Assembly (NCBI GenBank): GCA_001643675.2
Contig: LSRY02000003.1
Span: 1,540,001-1,604,000, forward strand
DNA length: 64,000 nucleotides
Reading direction: 5' to 3'
DNA from: Monocercomonoides exilis
Taxonomy: Eukaryota; Preaxostyla; Oxymonadida; Polymastigidae
Below the pieces are notes generated by a model that did no database searches, was not told the origin of the DNA, and was given only the letters and a program-made list of their open reading frames with translations. This document shows, one piece after another, positions 21,027 to 33,873 of the stretch. Every line of letters starts with the position of its first letter. Within the stretch, counting starts at the first letter, position 1. Both the position numbers and the translations under genes were made by a program.

Positions 21027-22319
21027 ATGAAAAATCATTATGTCATTTCTCGTGGAGAAATAATTTTTTCTTTTCAAACAATTTTTATTAACTTTTTGAT
21101 CAAAACATTCAAGAAAATAGAAATGGAAATTCTAATTATTTTACGAAATTTATTTGCAACTGTATTTATAGTTTGGTTTATACTATGGATGCGCAATGCG
21201 GGGCATGTTAAAGTTATCGGAAAAGGAAGATACCCTTTCCATTTTCTAAATGGAAAAGAATCAAAATTTTTTTATTTCCCTCATTGGAAATACGGAATTT
21301 CACAAAAGTTAAATACTGCAGGAGCATATTTAGAGAATAAATCAAAAAAGCGCCCTTTGAGAGAGTTTCTTGAAGGTTTGGATGGAGGAAAATTTTCTCT
21401 TGATTGGTTTGTTGATGAAAATGCAACTAAGCTTCATGATTCCTCGCCAATAGTTGTCTTTGTACATGGAATTAATGGAGGGAGCAGCGAACCTCCTTTG
21501 CAGAAATTTGCTTTGCGATGCGTGAAAGAAATTGGATGGAGATCTGTATGTGTAATATTTCGAGGCTGCTGCGGAACAAAAATTAACACATATCGCAGTT
21601 ATCATGGTGGATACACCGAAGATTTTCATATTGCATTAAAAACAATTCAAGAGCGATATCCTTTGGCTCCGATTGCAGTCGTTGGTTATTCTTTAGGTGG
21701 TAATATGGTTGCAAAATATTTTGGTGAAAGAGAAAGTAAGACAAGACCAAAAAAGCTTTATGGACATTTGACGAATAACGAGGCAATCCCTTCTAATGTT
21801 GTATGTGCTGCTGCTGTTTGCTGCCCTTTTAATTTTATAGCTACCGATAAATACATATCAAAGAAAGATTTAATTCAAGTCGGAAAAGGAATGATAAAAT
21901 ATATCGATAACCAAGGTCCATTTTTGCAAGACACTGACATGTATCGGAATTTTTTTGCTCAAAACGATCGTTCTTCTTTTACGATTGATAATTATTTTAC
22001 GAAAAATTTCTTTGGATATGAAACAGTCTATCAAATGTACGACGAGATGTCATGCTGGCACTATTTAGACGGAATCCGCCATCCGTTTCTCTTTATTTCT
22101 ACTAAAAACGATCCGGTGTCGATTTACAAAGCGTTTCCAACAAAAGTCCTCAAGTCTGCTGGAGATTATGTTGGCGCTCTGGTTCTTCCTGGTGGAGCAC
22201 ACTTAGGAATGTTTGAAATGTTCAGTACAAAAAAGACGTTTGATGAAGAATTGCTATTGAAATATTTTTCTTATTACTTCAATTCCACAAAGACAAGACA
22301 AGAATCAAAACAGGAGTAA
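21027..22319 (+). CDS. ABHD1/3-type alpha/beta hydrolase (EMB8/YheT family), membrane-anchored
   Basis: A 430-aa single-exon gene. A membrane segment near the N terminus (about 33-55) is followed by an alpha/beta-hydrolase domain. FVHGINGG (about 145-152) supplies the oxyanion region. GYSLGGN carries the nucleophile Ser222. TKNDPV holds the likely acid Asp362. GGAHLG holds the catalytic His392. The spacing and the G.NGGS, R.CCGT and HGGYTED blocks match the ABHD1/ABHD3 (plant EMB8, bacterial YheT) family, whose members act on lipid esters and phospholipids at internal membranes. ATG 21027 gives a short basic lead before the membrane helix; Met33 is an equally good start. It lies just after the foldback element and is unrelated to the Pmp genes. 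The substrate cannot be told from sequence. Confidence 0.85.
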   Translation: MKNHYVISRGEIIFSFQTIFINFLIKTFKKIEMEILIILRNLFATVFIVWFILWMRNAGHVKVIGKGRYPFHFLNGKESKFFYFPHWKYGISQKLNTAGAYLENKSKKRPLREFLEGLDGGKFSLDWFVDENATKLHDSSPIVVFVHGINGGSSEPPLQKFALRCVKEIGWRSVCVIFRGCCGTKINTYRSYHGGYTEDFHIALKTIQERYPLAPIAVVGYSLGGNMVAKYFGERESKTRPKKLYGHLTNNEAIPSNVVCAAAVCCPFNFIATDKYISKKDLIQVGKGMIKYIDNQGPFLQDTDMYRNFFAQNDRSSFTIDNYFTKNFFGYETVYQMYDEMSCWHYLDGIRHPFLFISTKNDPVSIYKAFPTKVLKSAGDYVGALVLPGGAHLGMFEMFSTKKTFDEELLLKYFSYYFNSTKTRQESKQE

Positions 22320-22961
22320 TATTGTTAATGATCATTATATTTTCTATGTGAAATTTTGTATTTTTATGTTTAAAGTATTTAAATTGATGCATTTCATTTT
22401 TTTTTCCCTTGAATAAACATTTCACAAACGGTCGAAAGCATTCTTTTGTTGTACTCGCGAGAAATGAAGAGCAATGAGCTAATCTGGGCACTTTTTTACA
22501 AATGAAAATCGATTTTCTCGTTCTCTTTCAAAAATACAATTATTTGTCATGAACTGAAGGAGCAATACAGGCAATATGCAATAGTATGCATTTCCGTGTT
22601 AATCAATAATTTATTGTTGCAAACAACTTTTGAGAATTTTTCAAAATACAATTATCCAACTTTTCAATAATTGTTTCGATAAAACTTCGAACCTTTTTTT
22701 TCCTAAAAAATAATAATGCCAAAGAAAAATTTAAACAATTACCTTCATTTTCGTTATATAAAAATCTAGACTTCATGAGCATAAAAAAAAAAAAAAATAT
22801 GTTTTTTAAAGTGACGAAATTTTCATCAAGATTAACTCAAAAAACAATTTTCATTTATCAGATGCAATCCAAATTGAAAATACCAATATAAAAACAAGGC
22901 TTGCATCTAAATCAAGCTTTCGCAATAATATGATTTTATTATTTATCCTGTTTTCAATATT

Positions 22962-24331
22962 ATGGGGCATAGACAAATGAGAGATCCTGAAGATAAAACT
23001 TGGCAAAGATTTACCCTTCTTGGAATAAATGTTTTTCTTTTATTAGTTGGATTAGCGGCTATTATTTTGGGGGCCGTTTACGTAAAACTTCATTCCATAT
23101 TGTGGCCTTTGATTATTGTTTGCTTTTGCTATTTATCTGTTTATTTTTAACATATTTTAATTTTTTTTTAAAAGTTTGGAATTGTTTTATTTGTATCTTC
23201 TTTGATGAGCATTATTGGATGTTTGCGTTATTTATTCGTTCCAAAATTTAACTTATGATAATTTTAGCATTTTTCAAAAGCTATTCAAAGATATCCAGCG
23301 TCTTTTATCAAATTGCTCTTTACATTTCATTTATCCTTATGTTTTGTGGAGTTATTTTGATTGTTTTGTTGGCATTTAGTAGCTGGGCAATTCTTGCTTG
23401 TTTGTAATTTTTTTAGTATTTCGCATAAAATATTTACATTTTTCTTTTGTCTTAAGTGATCGGAACAAAATTTGGATATACAGAGATCTCTTCTATTGTT
23501 GATTATAAATGCGATCCGCTTGAGATATCATGTGCAAATGAATTAACAAATAGATTTTTCAAATATCCTCGAATAGGATTGTATGTTGTAATTGGAGCTG
23601 TTGCTGCCCTTCTGATAAATGTTACATTTATATGTATGCAATTTATTTCTTCCAACTGATTTATTATCTTTTTCTTTTTCTCATTATAAACTATTTGCAT
23701 TTATCTGAAAAGTTATTGTGAAAGGAAAGCATACATTCGTCAAGTTTTTGATGAAATTTGTTTCGCTGCTGATGCTCCTTTTGGGAGTTTTGCTTCTAGT
23801 TTTTGGCATCAATCAATTATCTGTGACGGTTTGCAAGAATTTTTTTTGTTTGTTCTTATTTAATCTTTTTTTATCATTTTAATTTCTTCAAAGAAAAATA
23901 TAATATCTGAAAATGGATTAAAGATAGTTTGACTCATTAATTATTTCACTTGTGCTTATCATCAAGTTGTTTTGATTATTATTTATTTTTACCAAAAATT
24001 CAAAAATAAAATAAAAAATAAAATAAAAAAATAAAAAAAAATTTCTTCCCTTCTGGAAATGAAGATATTCATCATTTTCATCGCAGTTGGGGTGTTGTTT
24101 TTGCTGGCGTCTCTCTTCTCGCTTGTGGGCTCGTGCACGCAGCGAAAGAAGAAGAAATGGATTGCAATTCTCATTCTGAATGTGGTTGTGCTGTCGCTTT
24201 CTTTTCTGGTGCTTCTGGCTCCTTCGATCATGGCACTGGTGATGTCTGGCTACATCACAAAGACTATCAATGAGAACAAAGAGGTGTGTGCCAGTTTGAA
24301 AGGGATAGGAAAGAAAGGAAGGAAAGAGGAA

Positions 24332-24398
<67 letters not shown>

Positions 24399-25188
24399 AA
24401 AGGGAAAGAGGAAGCAATGGAAGAGGATGATGGAGAAATTTTGAGGGATTTGTAAGATTAATTTATCATTTTGTTTGAAGTAAATGCTATTATTATTACT
24501 ATAACTATTATTATTATTAATCTTTTGATAACTATTTGGCTTTTCTATTTTCTGTATCGTTTTCCTTCGATCAATATTTTTTTTTTCTTTTTATTTTCCA
24601 CATTTAATTTCCATTAATTTATTTATTTCCTTAATTCACCATTAATTTTAATAATACTAATAATTTTAAAAATAATTCAGTTGTTTGAGACCGTTGTCGA
24701 CTTCTTTGATTTGGCCAAAGATTATCCGCTGGATGACAAGATTAAGTTTATGACCAGCATCATCACTGGTATCCTCGGAATGGTCGCTGCTGTTGGTATG
24801 CAATTATTAGCTATTGGTGTTGCGAATAAATTTGGATGAAATTATGTTTTGTTTGATTTGTTTCTTTGCATTTTTCTTTTTGTCTGTCTTTTCTTTTTTT
24901 TCCTTATTATTTCTTTATATATAAAATTCTTAACTGTTATTTTATTTCATAATTTCACCATTTCTTCAATTCCTATTCCAATTCCAATTAATAATATTAA
25001 TATTAATATTTATATTTTTATTATTAGGCTTCACATTCAGCTTCTTCTGTCTGCTGGCAATTGCAATGGCATTCGCAAAGATGTGTCTGTTAGGCGATGA
25101 GGATCTTTCAATGAATTCGTTCGACTATCGATTCTCTACAAGACAGAGAAGAAACGACATAGAAGAACAAAAACGTTTATTGGACTAA
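22962..25188 (+). CDS. Eight-exon double four-TM (tetraspanin-like) membrane protein
   Basis: Exons read by hand: 22962-23117, 23175-23220, 23268-23399, 23457-23633, 23713-23828, 24065-24283, 24681-24795, 25028-25188. All phases agree and give 373 aa. Hydrophobic helices fall at about 18-41, 46-66, 79-104, 150-171, then again 182-202, 210-231, 241-265 and 304-337. Each set of four has tetraspanin spacing (short first loop, longer last loop at 105-149 and 266-303). The second unit begins FVKFLMKFVSLLMLLLGV, like a tetraspanin N terminus. The CCG motif of classic tetraspanins is absent. Introns are 47-397 bp with GTTTGC, GTTTGT, GTATGC or GTGTGT donors. Alternative: exon 4 read through to TGA at 23660 would give a four-TM protein, with a second gene starting at ATG 23751. 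Transcript data would decide. Confidence 0.6.
24334..24392 (+). repeat. (GA)n microsatellite in intron 6
   Basis: About 29 GA dinucleotides inside the 397-bp intron (24284-24680) of the double four-TM gene. Confidence 0.9.
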
Positions 25189-25699
25189 ATTATTGGACAA
25201 AATAATAATAATAATAGGAAACTAAAACAAAAGGAAAAAAAAAAATTCTTTCTTGCCTGCTTTACATTATATATTTCATTTGTTCATGTCAAAAACTATT
25301 AGAGTGTCATCTTCATTTATCGTGACGAAATTGCTTGATTTCGATGAAGCCTTATTCAAACCTTAACTTTTTTCTTCTTAACATTTTATCTCTACGCTTT
25401 TTTCTAAAAAATCGTGAGTGATGCCCAGTCTTAAAGAGACTGTTATTTAATCTTTGTTGTTTGCGAAGTTATCATTTTTGAAGAGTATTTATTTTTGGGT
25501 TGATTTTGTTGTTTTGACCTTTCAATATGATTTCGAACGTTTTGGAACATATAGCAATACACCAAATATAATTTAGTTTTTATTACAACATTTAATTAAT
25601 GATAATTTAATTTGTTTCTTCCAATTTCTAAAATGTTATGGATCAAGATCAAATTACCAATTAACTCTGAGGACTTGGCAAAAAGATCTTGCGAAGATT

Positions 25700-28600
25700 A
25701 TGATCTGTGCTTTATGGATTCATTTCTTTGCATTTGTTTTTTCCTCAGACTTAGATCCAACTCCAGTATCTACTGCAAATTGCATTGATTGCGAAAACCA
25801 GAGATTTTCTCCTTTAACAGAAGTAACACCAAATAAAAACCTTCTTAATGCGTGGAAATTATCAGAGTTTAAAAATCTCACGAGTCCTCATTTCTTTTAC
25901 CCCGAGTTATCAATCATTCTCTGCTGTTTAATTTGTTCGAACACTTCAGTTATAATGAATAATATTTTCTTTTATCAAAAGAGTTCCCCCTGCGCAATAC
26001 TTAGGGACAATGATTGTTCTTTGATCATTGAGAACAGTGACATTTTTTCAGAATTGTTAATCACACAACCACTTGTTATTTCATCTTCGTCTCTGATTTT
26101 GAAAAATATTACGTTGAAGGGTACAGAGCAATGGAGCCAACGGCAATCCTCAATTTCACAATTTACATCTCTTTCTGCTTCTGTCAAACTTATTTCTTCA
26201 ATTTTTTCTTCAATTTCTTTTTTTCAATTTTCACGTTCTTCATCGTTATTAAGCACAGGATTGGATGGAGAAGAAGCATGTGAAACTTGCTTGTTTTCAA
26301 ATGTCACTTTCAAACCTTCGAAGATTCAATATTCATTCACTCAAGAAGACTTTTCACATTTATCATCTCTTTCTTGTTGTGAATTTACACAAATTGATCA
26401 AGTGCTATGTGGTGGGATTACTCGATCTTTTAATTTTTGCAATCAGATAATTTCTGAAAATTGCACATATTCTCATTGTAAACAACCGTTTTCAGCAAAT
26501 TCAGTGATAACAAAGCAGCAGTTTCCAACAAAGTCCGCATCATTCACAGTTGATACATTTGAAGGATGTGTTGCAGATAGCTCCACCGCGTCAGATTGTG
26601 GTGGTGGTGTTTGCTTTGTAAACATTCAGAATGCAAATCTCATCATCAACTCGTGCTTGTTTCGCAAGTGCAGTTCGACGAATATGGGCGGAAGTGTATT
26701 TGTGAAGAATGCTTACAGAGTTGAAATAAGCAGCTGCAAATTTGTGAATTCTACTTGCAATAAGAATGGCGGAGGTGTATTTTGTGGGAATGAGCTTTCA
26801 ATTTTTCTGTGCCGAAATAATTTCTTTCATTCAAATCGTGCTTCAGTTGGTGGAGGATTTTGCATTGATTCCATTTCTTGCGATGTTTTGGCAAATGATT
26901 ATGAAATAGCAGAAGATGACAGAAAAGATGTTAGCATAAGTTCAATGAAGTTTGAAGACTGCTCAGCAAATGAAGGAGGAGGGATATTGTTCACTGGAGA
27001 CAGCTATGTGAATCTTCATCTTACAAATTCGACGATCATACGATGCTTGTCTGTGCACCAAGGCTCTTGCCATTTTGCAATTAATAAAAAAAACCAATAT
27101 TCTTCGATTGAGTGCTTTTTCATTGAGAATTGGTTCGACACAGGAATCTGCAGTGATTTGGTGATTGTGACCGACTCTCCAACTTCAATCAGTTTTAACA
27201 CAAAGAAATGCTTGTCTTTTTCAAAAGAAGCGCGTGCTGCTGTCTGCTCTCGTCCAACATCAAGCGGAACAACCAACAAAGAAAGCGAAGAGTTTGTGGC
27301 TGATCCCGAAGAATTGTGCGCTGTTCGTGATTTGTTGGTAACCAAAGCTACTTCTGTGCGCCATTTTGATCTGTTAAGAGGAACAGATGATGATGCATTT
27401 TGCGGCTTTGAGACACACGAGCCATGTTTGTCGATTTCAAAGGCATTGTCAACATTACAAATGTTCAACTGGCCATTGAAATTTTCATTGGAAAATGGAG
27501 TTTATTTAGAAAATTACGATGATATTGCGATATATCAAAAGGACGTTAAGATAGTCGGGGAAAGCAAGAAGCAATCTTTTGTGTGGCAGCAAGAGTTCAA
27601 AAATCAAAAAGTGAAGACATACATTCATGGAGATGGCACTAAGATGTGCTTTAGCCAAGTCTCAGTTGTTCCTGATAAGAACTGCGTTTGCCCTTTTTTG
27701 GAGTTTGAAGGGGCATCTGATCTGCAATTCGTGGACTCTGCGATAGCTGCAAAGAGCATCCATGATGATTGCTATTCATGCGCGTTGATAAAATTGGTAA
27801 ACTCGTTCTTGTCATTTGAAAATTCCACTGTGAATGGCTTTTCTTTTGATTCAGGATATTTTCTTCAGCTCATTTTAAGTGTATGAATTTTTTTTAAATA
27901 TTATTTTTACAAATGAACTGATTTTTTTAATTAATCTTATAAATCTTGTGTGCGTGTGTTTTATCATAATTTTTTCTGTTTAAATAATTCGAATTTCAGG
28001 AAAAAGTTTCAATGACTGTTACATTTATGCGCTCCAACTTCACCAATCTCAGCACAGATTCCTTTTACCCTGTCTTTATGAACTTTGCCTGTTCTTTCCC
28101 AGACCCAAACGAGTATTCTGAGTCAATGTGCTTCGTCAACTTCAAAGAGTGTTCTTTTCTCGACTGCGAAAGCAACAACTCCATGTTCGGAGGGGTGCTG
28201 ATGATGCCTCTTGCCTCGAGGATTCAGATGGTGCTGAACACTACCAATTTCGTTTCATGTGGCACTCGCGCCAAGCAAGGCAAAGGTGGAGCGATCTATT
28301 TGGACGGGCACTGGGGAAACTCAATCGACAGCTTCTTCGTATTCAATCTGTTTTTTGAGCAGAACGAGGCGGCTGTTGCCAAAAACATGTTTATAAGCAC
28401 CCGAAATCTTCAGGGCTTTGACTTGAGTCATTTTTTGTTCACGTATTCTCCTTCGATGAATGAATGGAAGGGGTCTGTGATGGTTTACGATCCGACAGCT
28501 TATTTGGCTCCGATTGACTTGATATCCTTCCTCGACATGAAACATCGCTCGCCTTATTTTGTGTCTGGAAGACAGGACAATGCCATTGACTGGGTCACTT

Positions 28601-31600
28601 GCGGGGACGAAGATACTCCCTGCAAGTCAGCCGGCTTTGTGGCGCAGAGGAACGAGAAGATGGACGAGCACCGAGAAATCATCGTGCTTGACGCTTCGTA
28701 CGAGTTTGAGCCTCTAAAAAGAATGGAGGTCACAATTCGTTCGAAAGATGCAGGCGCATCCCATCTTTCCAAGATGTATTTGGTGCCTTCGAAAAGCTAT
28801 TCATTTGAAGAGTCCAACAGAAACGATGCAACTTCAAATTCAGATGCCAATGCAAAATGGCACGTGCAGACAGATCCTCCTCTTTCCAGAGGCATGGTTG
28901 AAGGGCACAGCGTGCTCACCATTTCATCTATCAGTTTTGTGATCGGCGAGCAGCTGCAGTCAAAAGTCGAGTCTGTTTTTGCGTTTATTGAGTGTCGTTG
29001 CAACATTGTCTATTCCATCATCACTACTGAATCCCTGTTTGCTCTCCACATTCCTGTGTTTGCTGCCGAGAACAGTAACATTGAGCTCAGCGACATCAAC
29101 TTGTTTGACTCTACCATCACAAACACGCAGATGTCTGTGTTTCGAAACTGCTGTGTCGATATTGACACTTTATACGTGCACAACAACAACTTCCAAAGCT
29201 CCTCTTTCTTTTCCGTCGAAGACTTGCCTTCACCTTCTTCTTCTTCTTCACCTTCGTCTTTTCCTTCACCATTGCGTTCAAACACTCAGATGAATGGCGA
29301 TATTTCCCTCAGCAAGTGCCATTTCGACTCATCTCAAACAAACTCCCCAGTGTTTGTCATCGACTGTTCTTTGAGCTTCAAGCTTTTGATAAGCAATGTG
29401 GTGTTCCAGACCATTGGCCCTATTCCTGAAGGCCCCTCAATCATCTATCTGAAGCCGAAAGAGAAAATGCACTTTTTGAGTGAAGAGCAACCAGTTGGAA
29501 ACATCTGCATACGCATCAACAACTGCAACTTCACTGAATGCAAATCTGTCTGTTCTTATCAGGGCGGTATTATGCACCATCGCTTATCTGCTCTGTCCAA
29601 CAGCCAGCTGATGGTGAATTCGACCTCTTTCAACGGAGGAGGGATCGAGAAAGACGGCTACGGAGGCGCAATCTTCTTGGACTGCAGAGGAGGTGGGTGC
29701 GCATTCTCAATCACGGACAATCAATTTTCGCTTGTGAGGCTGAGCGAAGGGCGTTGTGTCTTTATTGTCGCTGACGATCTGAAAGAGGTTGCACATCCGA
29801 TGCGAATCCGCGTAAGACGATTGACAGCTGTGCTGAGCACTGATTTTAGAGGAGCAAAAACGGAAGATTTTGATAAAATGATGGAATTTGTGCTGTATGG
29901 AAAAGCCAATTCCACTAACGTCTGTTCAAATATGAAATTAAATGAAGCAAAAGATTTTGAAATGGAGACGCAAGATTTGCATGCGAACTACTTGAATGTT
30001 TCCAGATACCGAACAGTCTATGTGGATGGGGCAGATCCAAATGCTGAGGACTCCAAAGCATGCGGAACGGTGGGGCAGCCGTGCAAGACGTTTCTCGCCG
30101 GAGCTGGCCGATTGAGCGAAGATTTCTGTGCTTTGTGTCTGTCAAACAGCATTGAGATTCGCAGGGAGATGGTTTTGTCGTCTGTTGAGGTGCAGTCCTG
30201 CAAGAGTTTTGAAAGAGCGCAGATTCTCATTGGAGAATTTGACACAAACAGCACTGGGGCTCTTTTGAACATCTTCGGAGAAGTTCATTTTTCCACCTGT
30301 GATTTCAGGTTTAAAAACTGTGAAACGGAACATTGCTCAATATTTCTGGCAGAGAGAAATGATTTGACCGTTAACAATTGCTCATTTTCCTCGTTTTCTG
30401 AAGATTATTTGTCTTTTGCATATGTTCCTTCAAAGAAATCGCCGAGCCACAATTCATCTATTCACCCTGTTTCTATCAATGCCAGTTCAAAAGTGACAGC
30501 TGCTCTTTCGTGCAAGTTGTTTCTGATCGTCACAGGAACACTCAATATGCTGTACGTTACATGCTCCAACCTCAAATTTTATGTCCCCGCTTTTACGTTC
30601 GAGTACAACAGCCAATGCTCAATTATTCATTCTGATTTTGACTCCATTTCCCTCATCAACAGCTCACTAATCACAAAAAGCAGTGGAAAATTGCAACAAA
30701 AATTTTCCGGAAAATTTGAGCTGGTGAACTCGACATTTACGAATATCGTGTGTTCTCAAGGAGGATCTGCTGTCTTGCTCAGCATCGATCCATTTATGCC
30801 AGTCAAAATACAGAACTGCTATTTCGATGGCTGTGGAAGCAACTGCTCTTCTGTGTGTGGCTCTGTGATTTCTGTCTTGTTCTCTGGCGCTCTGATCTCA
30901 GACACCATTTTCAAGGGATACAAGAAACCCATTCCAAATGAAAGATCTTTGAATGAAATGAATGAGTCTATTGTGAATGATGTTGCAATGGATATAGAGA
31001 ATAAAGAAGAAGAAGAAGAAGATGATGATGATGTATGTGGCTGGAGAGGGGCGATGATGCATTTATCTACACTTCCTGCTCGATTAAGCAACACATCCTT
31101 CATCAACGCACCAGACGGAGCTGTTTCAATGGTATCTTCTTCACTCGCCATCGCCTCTTCCTCCTTCATCGACAATGGCGTGACTGCTGGCAAGTGGAAG
31201 GAGATCCACCACAACATCCACTGCAAAGGAAATGGCTCTGTCGAAGTGATGTCGCTTGCCCCAGACAACAGCGCCAGCAACAACCGCTCTCCGCTCTGGT
31301 TCCAAATGGAAGAATGCTCACTCATCCTCTCTCCTTCTCTGACTCCGCTGACATCGTCGTTGTTTGTGCCAGAGCTGACAAGAGTGACCTACACAGCAAA
31401 CGAGCAACTGCTGCATATGACTTTCAAAGGAACAAACTTGTTTCCCTGTGGCTTGTCGTTCATGCTTGCCACATCTGATCCGAATGACAATCCACTCAGC
31501 TTCGAATTCTCGTCGTTTGAGTCATCAAATATAGCTTATGCATCTGTTCCCATTTCACAGCTTGTGTTTTCTTCTTCTTCCTTTTCTTCTTCTTCTTCTT

Positions 31601-32331
31601 CTCCTTCTCCTTCTAATATTTCTGTATGTAATTCTTTGCCTTCTTCACATTCACTCACTTCAACTCAACTTTCTTGTGAACCAAAAAGTTCTTTGTATGT
31701 TTCATCATCATTACAATCATCATTATCATTATCACCACATTTTCCATGTATTTCCTTCATTCGCCACTTTACTTCATTTTTCTCTTTCTTTTCTTCTCTC
31801 TTCTCTTCTTTCTTCTCTTCATTCCACACCCATGCCTCTCTCTCTTCTGTCCCCATCCAATCTCTATTAGCGTGTCTTGTCTATCCCACCAGTGATTATT
31901 CTGTTAATGACACAGCCCACACACAATATGTCGTTCTCGCTGCTGAAAAGACAAAGAGCAAAAATGACATCTCAAAAGAGCAAGTTGTTCTCTTTATTTC
32001 GCTGTCAATTGGGCTGAGTGTGGTTTTGCTGGGCGTTTTGGGTGTGATTGTGTTTGTTGTGGTTAAAAGGAAGAGGAAGAGGAAGAAAGAGAGGAAGAAT
32101 AAAAGAGGTATGGATTTGTTTGACTCACAAATGAGCACTCCAATTAACTCGGGGGATTATATTCTTTACTCCTCCTCCTCTTCTTCTTCATCTTCCGCTT
32201 CCCCTTCCCCTTTCTCTTTCTCTTTCTCTTCGCCTGAGCTGAAAGTGAATCACTCAAGCAGCAGTGGCATTTTAGAAAGCCGTCCATTCAAACTGCCTTT
32301 GGATGAGCAACCTCCGAATTTTGAAGATTGA
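25700..32331 (+). CDS. Giant Pmp-like beta-helix protein with C-terminal membrane anchor, 2170 aa
   Basis: Two exons, 25700-27880 and 28000-32331, are joined in phase across a 119-bp intron (GTATGA...TTTCAG). The start MICALWIHFFAFVFS is a signal peptide. The ectodomain has repeated beta-helix rungs (DCGGGVCFVN, NMGGSVFV, NGGGVFCG, VGGGFC, GYGGAIFLD) and at least three D..CG....PC blocks (near residues 570, 930 and 1410 by position), so it looks like several Pmp units in series. A Ser-rich stretch precedes one transmembrane helix (about 2056-2082), followed by a very basic stop-transfer (KRKRKRKKERKNKR) and a Ser-rich tail of about 75 residues. It is the only Pmp-like protein here with a membrane anchor. 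It is probably a cell-surface receptor or adhesin; no ligand can be inferred. Confidence 0.85.
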
Positions 32332-32741
32332 AATGTGATATATTTTTATAATAATAAATATGTTTCTTTTTTTATGTATTTTTTATTTTTTATTTTTTAT
32401 TATTATTTTTATTTTTAATTTTGTTTTAGTTAATTTTTTGCACATTACTATAATTATTTATTTGATTTCGCACAATTTTCTGTTTTTTTTAAAAAGATGT
32501 TTGAAGTGAAATGCCAAATTTATTCATTTTGAGGTCATTATCATTGGTCTATGCAATGTGTTTTATGTCGGAGTAATTGTTAAAATGTAATTTGAGAATA
32601 GAAAATGTATTTTATTATGACTTTTTTCTGATTCATATTGATTTCTATTTTTCCGAAAAACTTCAGTTTTTTGACTGATGGGAATAAAATTAATTCCGAT
32701 GTTGGTATTCTCGATCAATCATTTTTATTTTTTAAGAATAC

Positions 32742-33582
32742 ATGGGAAGAAGTTTGTAACTCGAATTTTTATAAAAATTATTGTATTCACCTAATTTTTT
32801 ATAAAAATTATTTTTTGAATGAACGTTGAATAAAATGTTATATCAAATTGTTTTGATGTATTTGATTTAACTTCTTTTAAATAGGACCAGCACGTTGCTA
32901 TCGTTACCAGAAAAACAGACCGTTTCCAAAATCTCGTTTTAACCGTGGTGTTCCAGATCCAAAGATTAGAAACTTTGACTTAGGCAGAAAAACTGCGACC
33001 GTTGATGAATTCCCTCTTTGTGTTCATCTCGTTTCTCTCGAGAAGGAACAACTTTCAAGTGAAGCACTCGAAGCGGCACGTGTTGCTGTCAACAAATATG
33101 TCACAAAATACGGAGGAAAAGATGCTTTCCACATTCGTGTTCGTGCTCATCCGTTCCATGTTATCAGAATTAATAAGATGCTTTCATGTGCAGGCGCTGA
33201 TAGGTTTGCTAGAATCATGTTTTCATATTTCATAATTTCAAATTTTCTTATTATCCATTTCAGACTTCAAACAGGAATGAGAGGCGCATGGGGAAAGCCA
33301 TGCGGTCTTGTTGCACGTGTGGATATTGGCGATGTTATCATCTCCGTTCGTGGACCAGAAAAGTGCAAGGCTGCATTTGTTGAAGGTCTTCGTCGTGCTT
33401 CAATGAAATTCCCAGGAAGACAAAAGGTTGTTGTTTCTGACAAATGGGGATTCACAAAATACACACAAGACCAATACAGGAAACTGCGCGCATCAGGCAA
33501 AATTGTTCCTGATGGACTCAACGTTAAACTTGTGAAAGAGAATCCATACGTGATGGAGAAAGCACTTCATGCACGCAATTAA
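32742..33582 (+). CDS. RPL10: 60S ribosomal protein L10 (uL16)
   Basis: Three exons give 215 aa, the normal length: 32742-32751 (ATGGGAAGAA only), 32885-33203 and 33264-33582. Joined, the protein starts [20 protein letters not shown], exactly the eukaryotic uL16 start, and carries the [33 protein letters not shown] and [10 protein letters not shown] blocks. It is a core large-subunit protein placed near the peptidyl-transferase centre. The tiny first exon is supported by the unambiguous MGRRPAR junction. Introns of 133 bp (GTTTGT...AATAG) and 60 bp (GTTTGC...TTCAG) anchor the splice rules used for the other genes. TAA at 33580-33582 gives a normal family end. Expression should be constitutive and high. 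Confidence 0.97.
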
Positions 33583-33873
33583 TTAATTAATATTTGATAA
33601 TTTTAAATATTTAAATAGAAAAACAACTTATTAGCAGTTGTTTTTGTAATAATTTTATTTCTTTTACTCGTTGCGTTTGTTTTTATGTTTGGTTGAATAA
33701 CTTTTTTAAACGAAAATAAATATTTGACTTTTCTGAACCCTTATTTTTTTGATGAGGAGAAAAATACAAGTTAGTTAATTTTTTCAAATGGAAAAGGAGA
33801 ACACTTTCGTTTGACATTGACCTTGCTTTATTTTTATCTAAAATTGCTTTATTTTCCATTGACTCTTTAGAAT

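Noticed and set aside
25700-32331. Use of an alternative genetic code (TAA/TAG as glutamine, as in some oxymonads)
   Set aside because: A 2170-codon gene and several others contain no in-frame TAA or TAG, and RPL10 ends at TAA at the expected family length.
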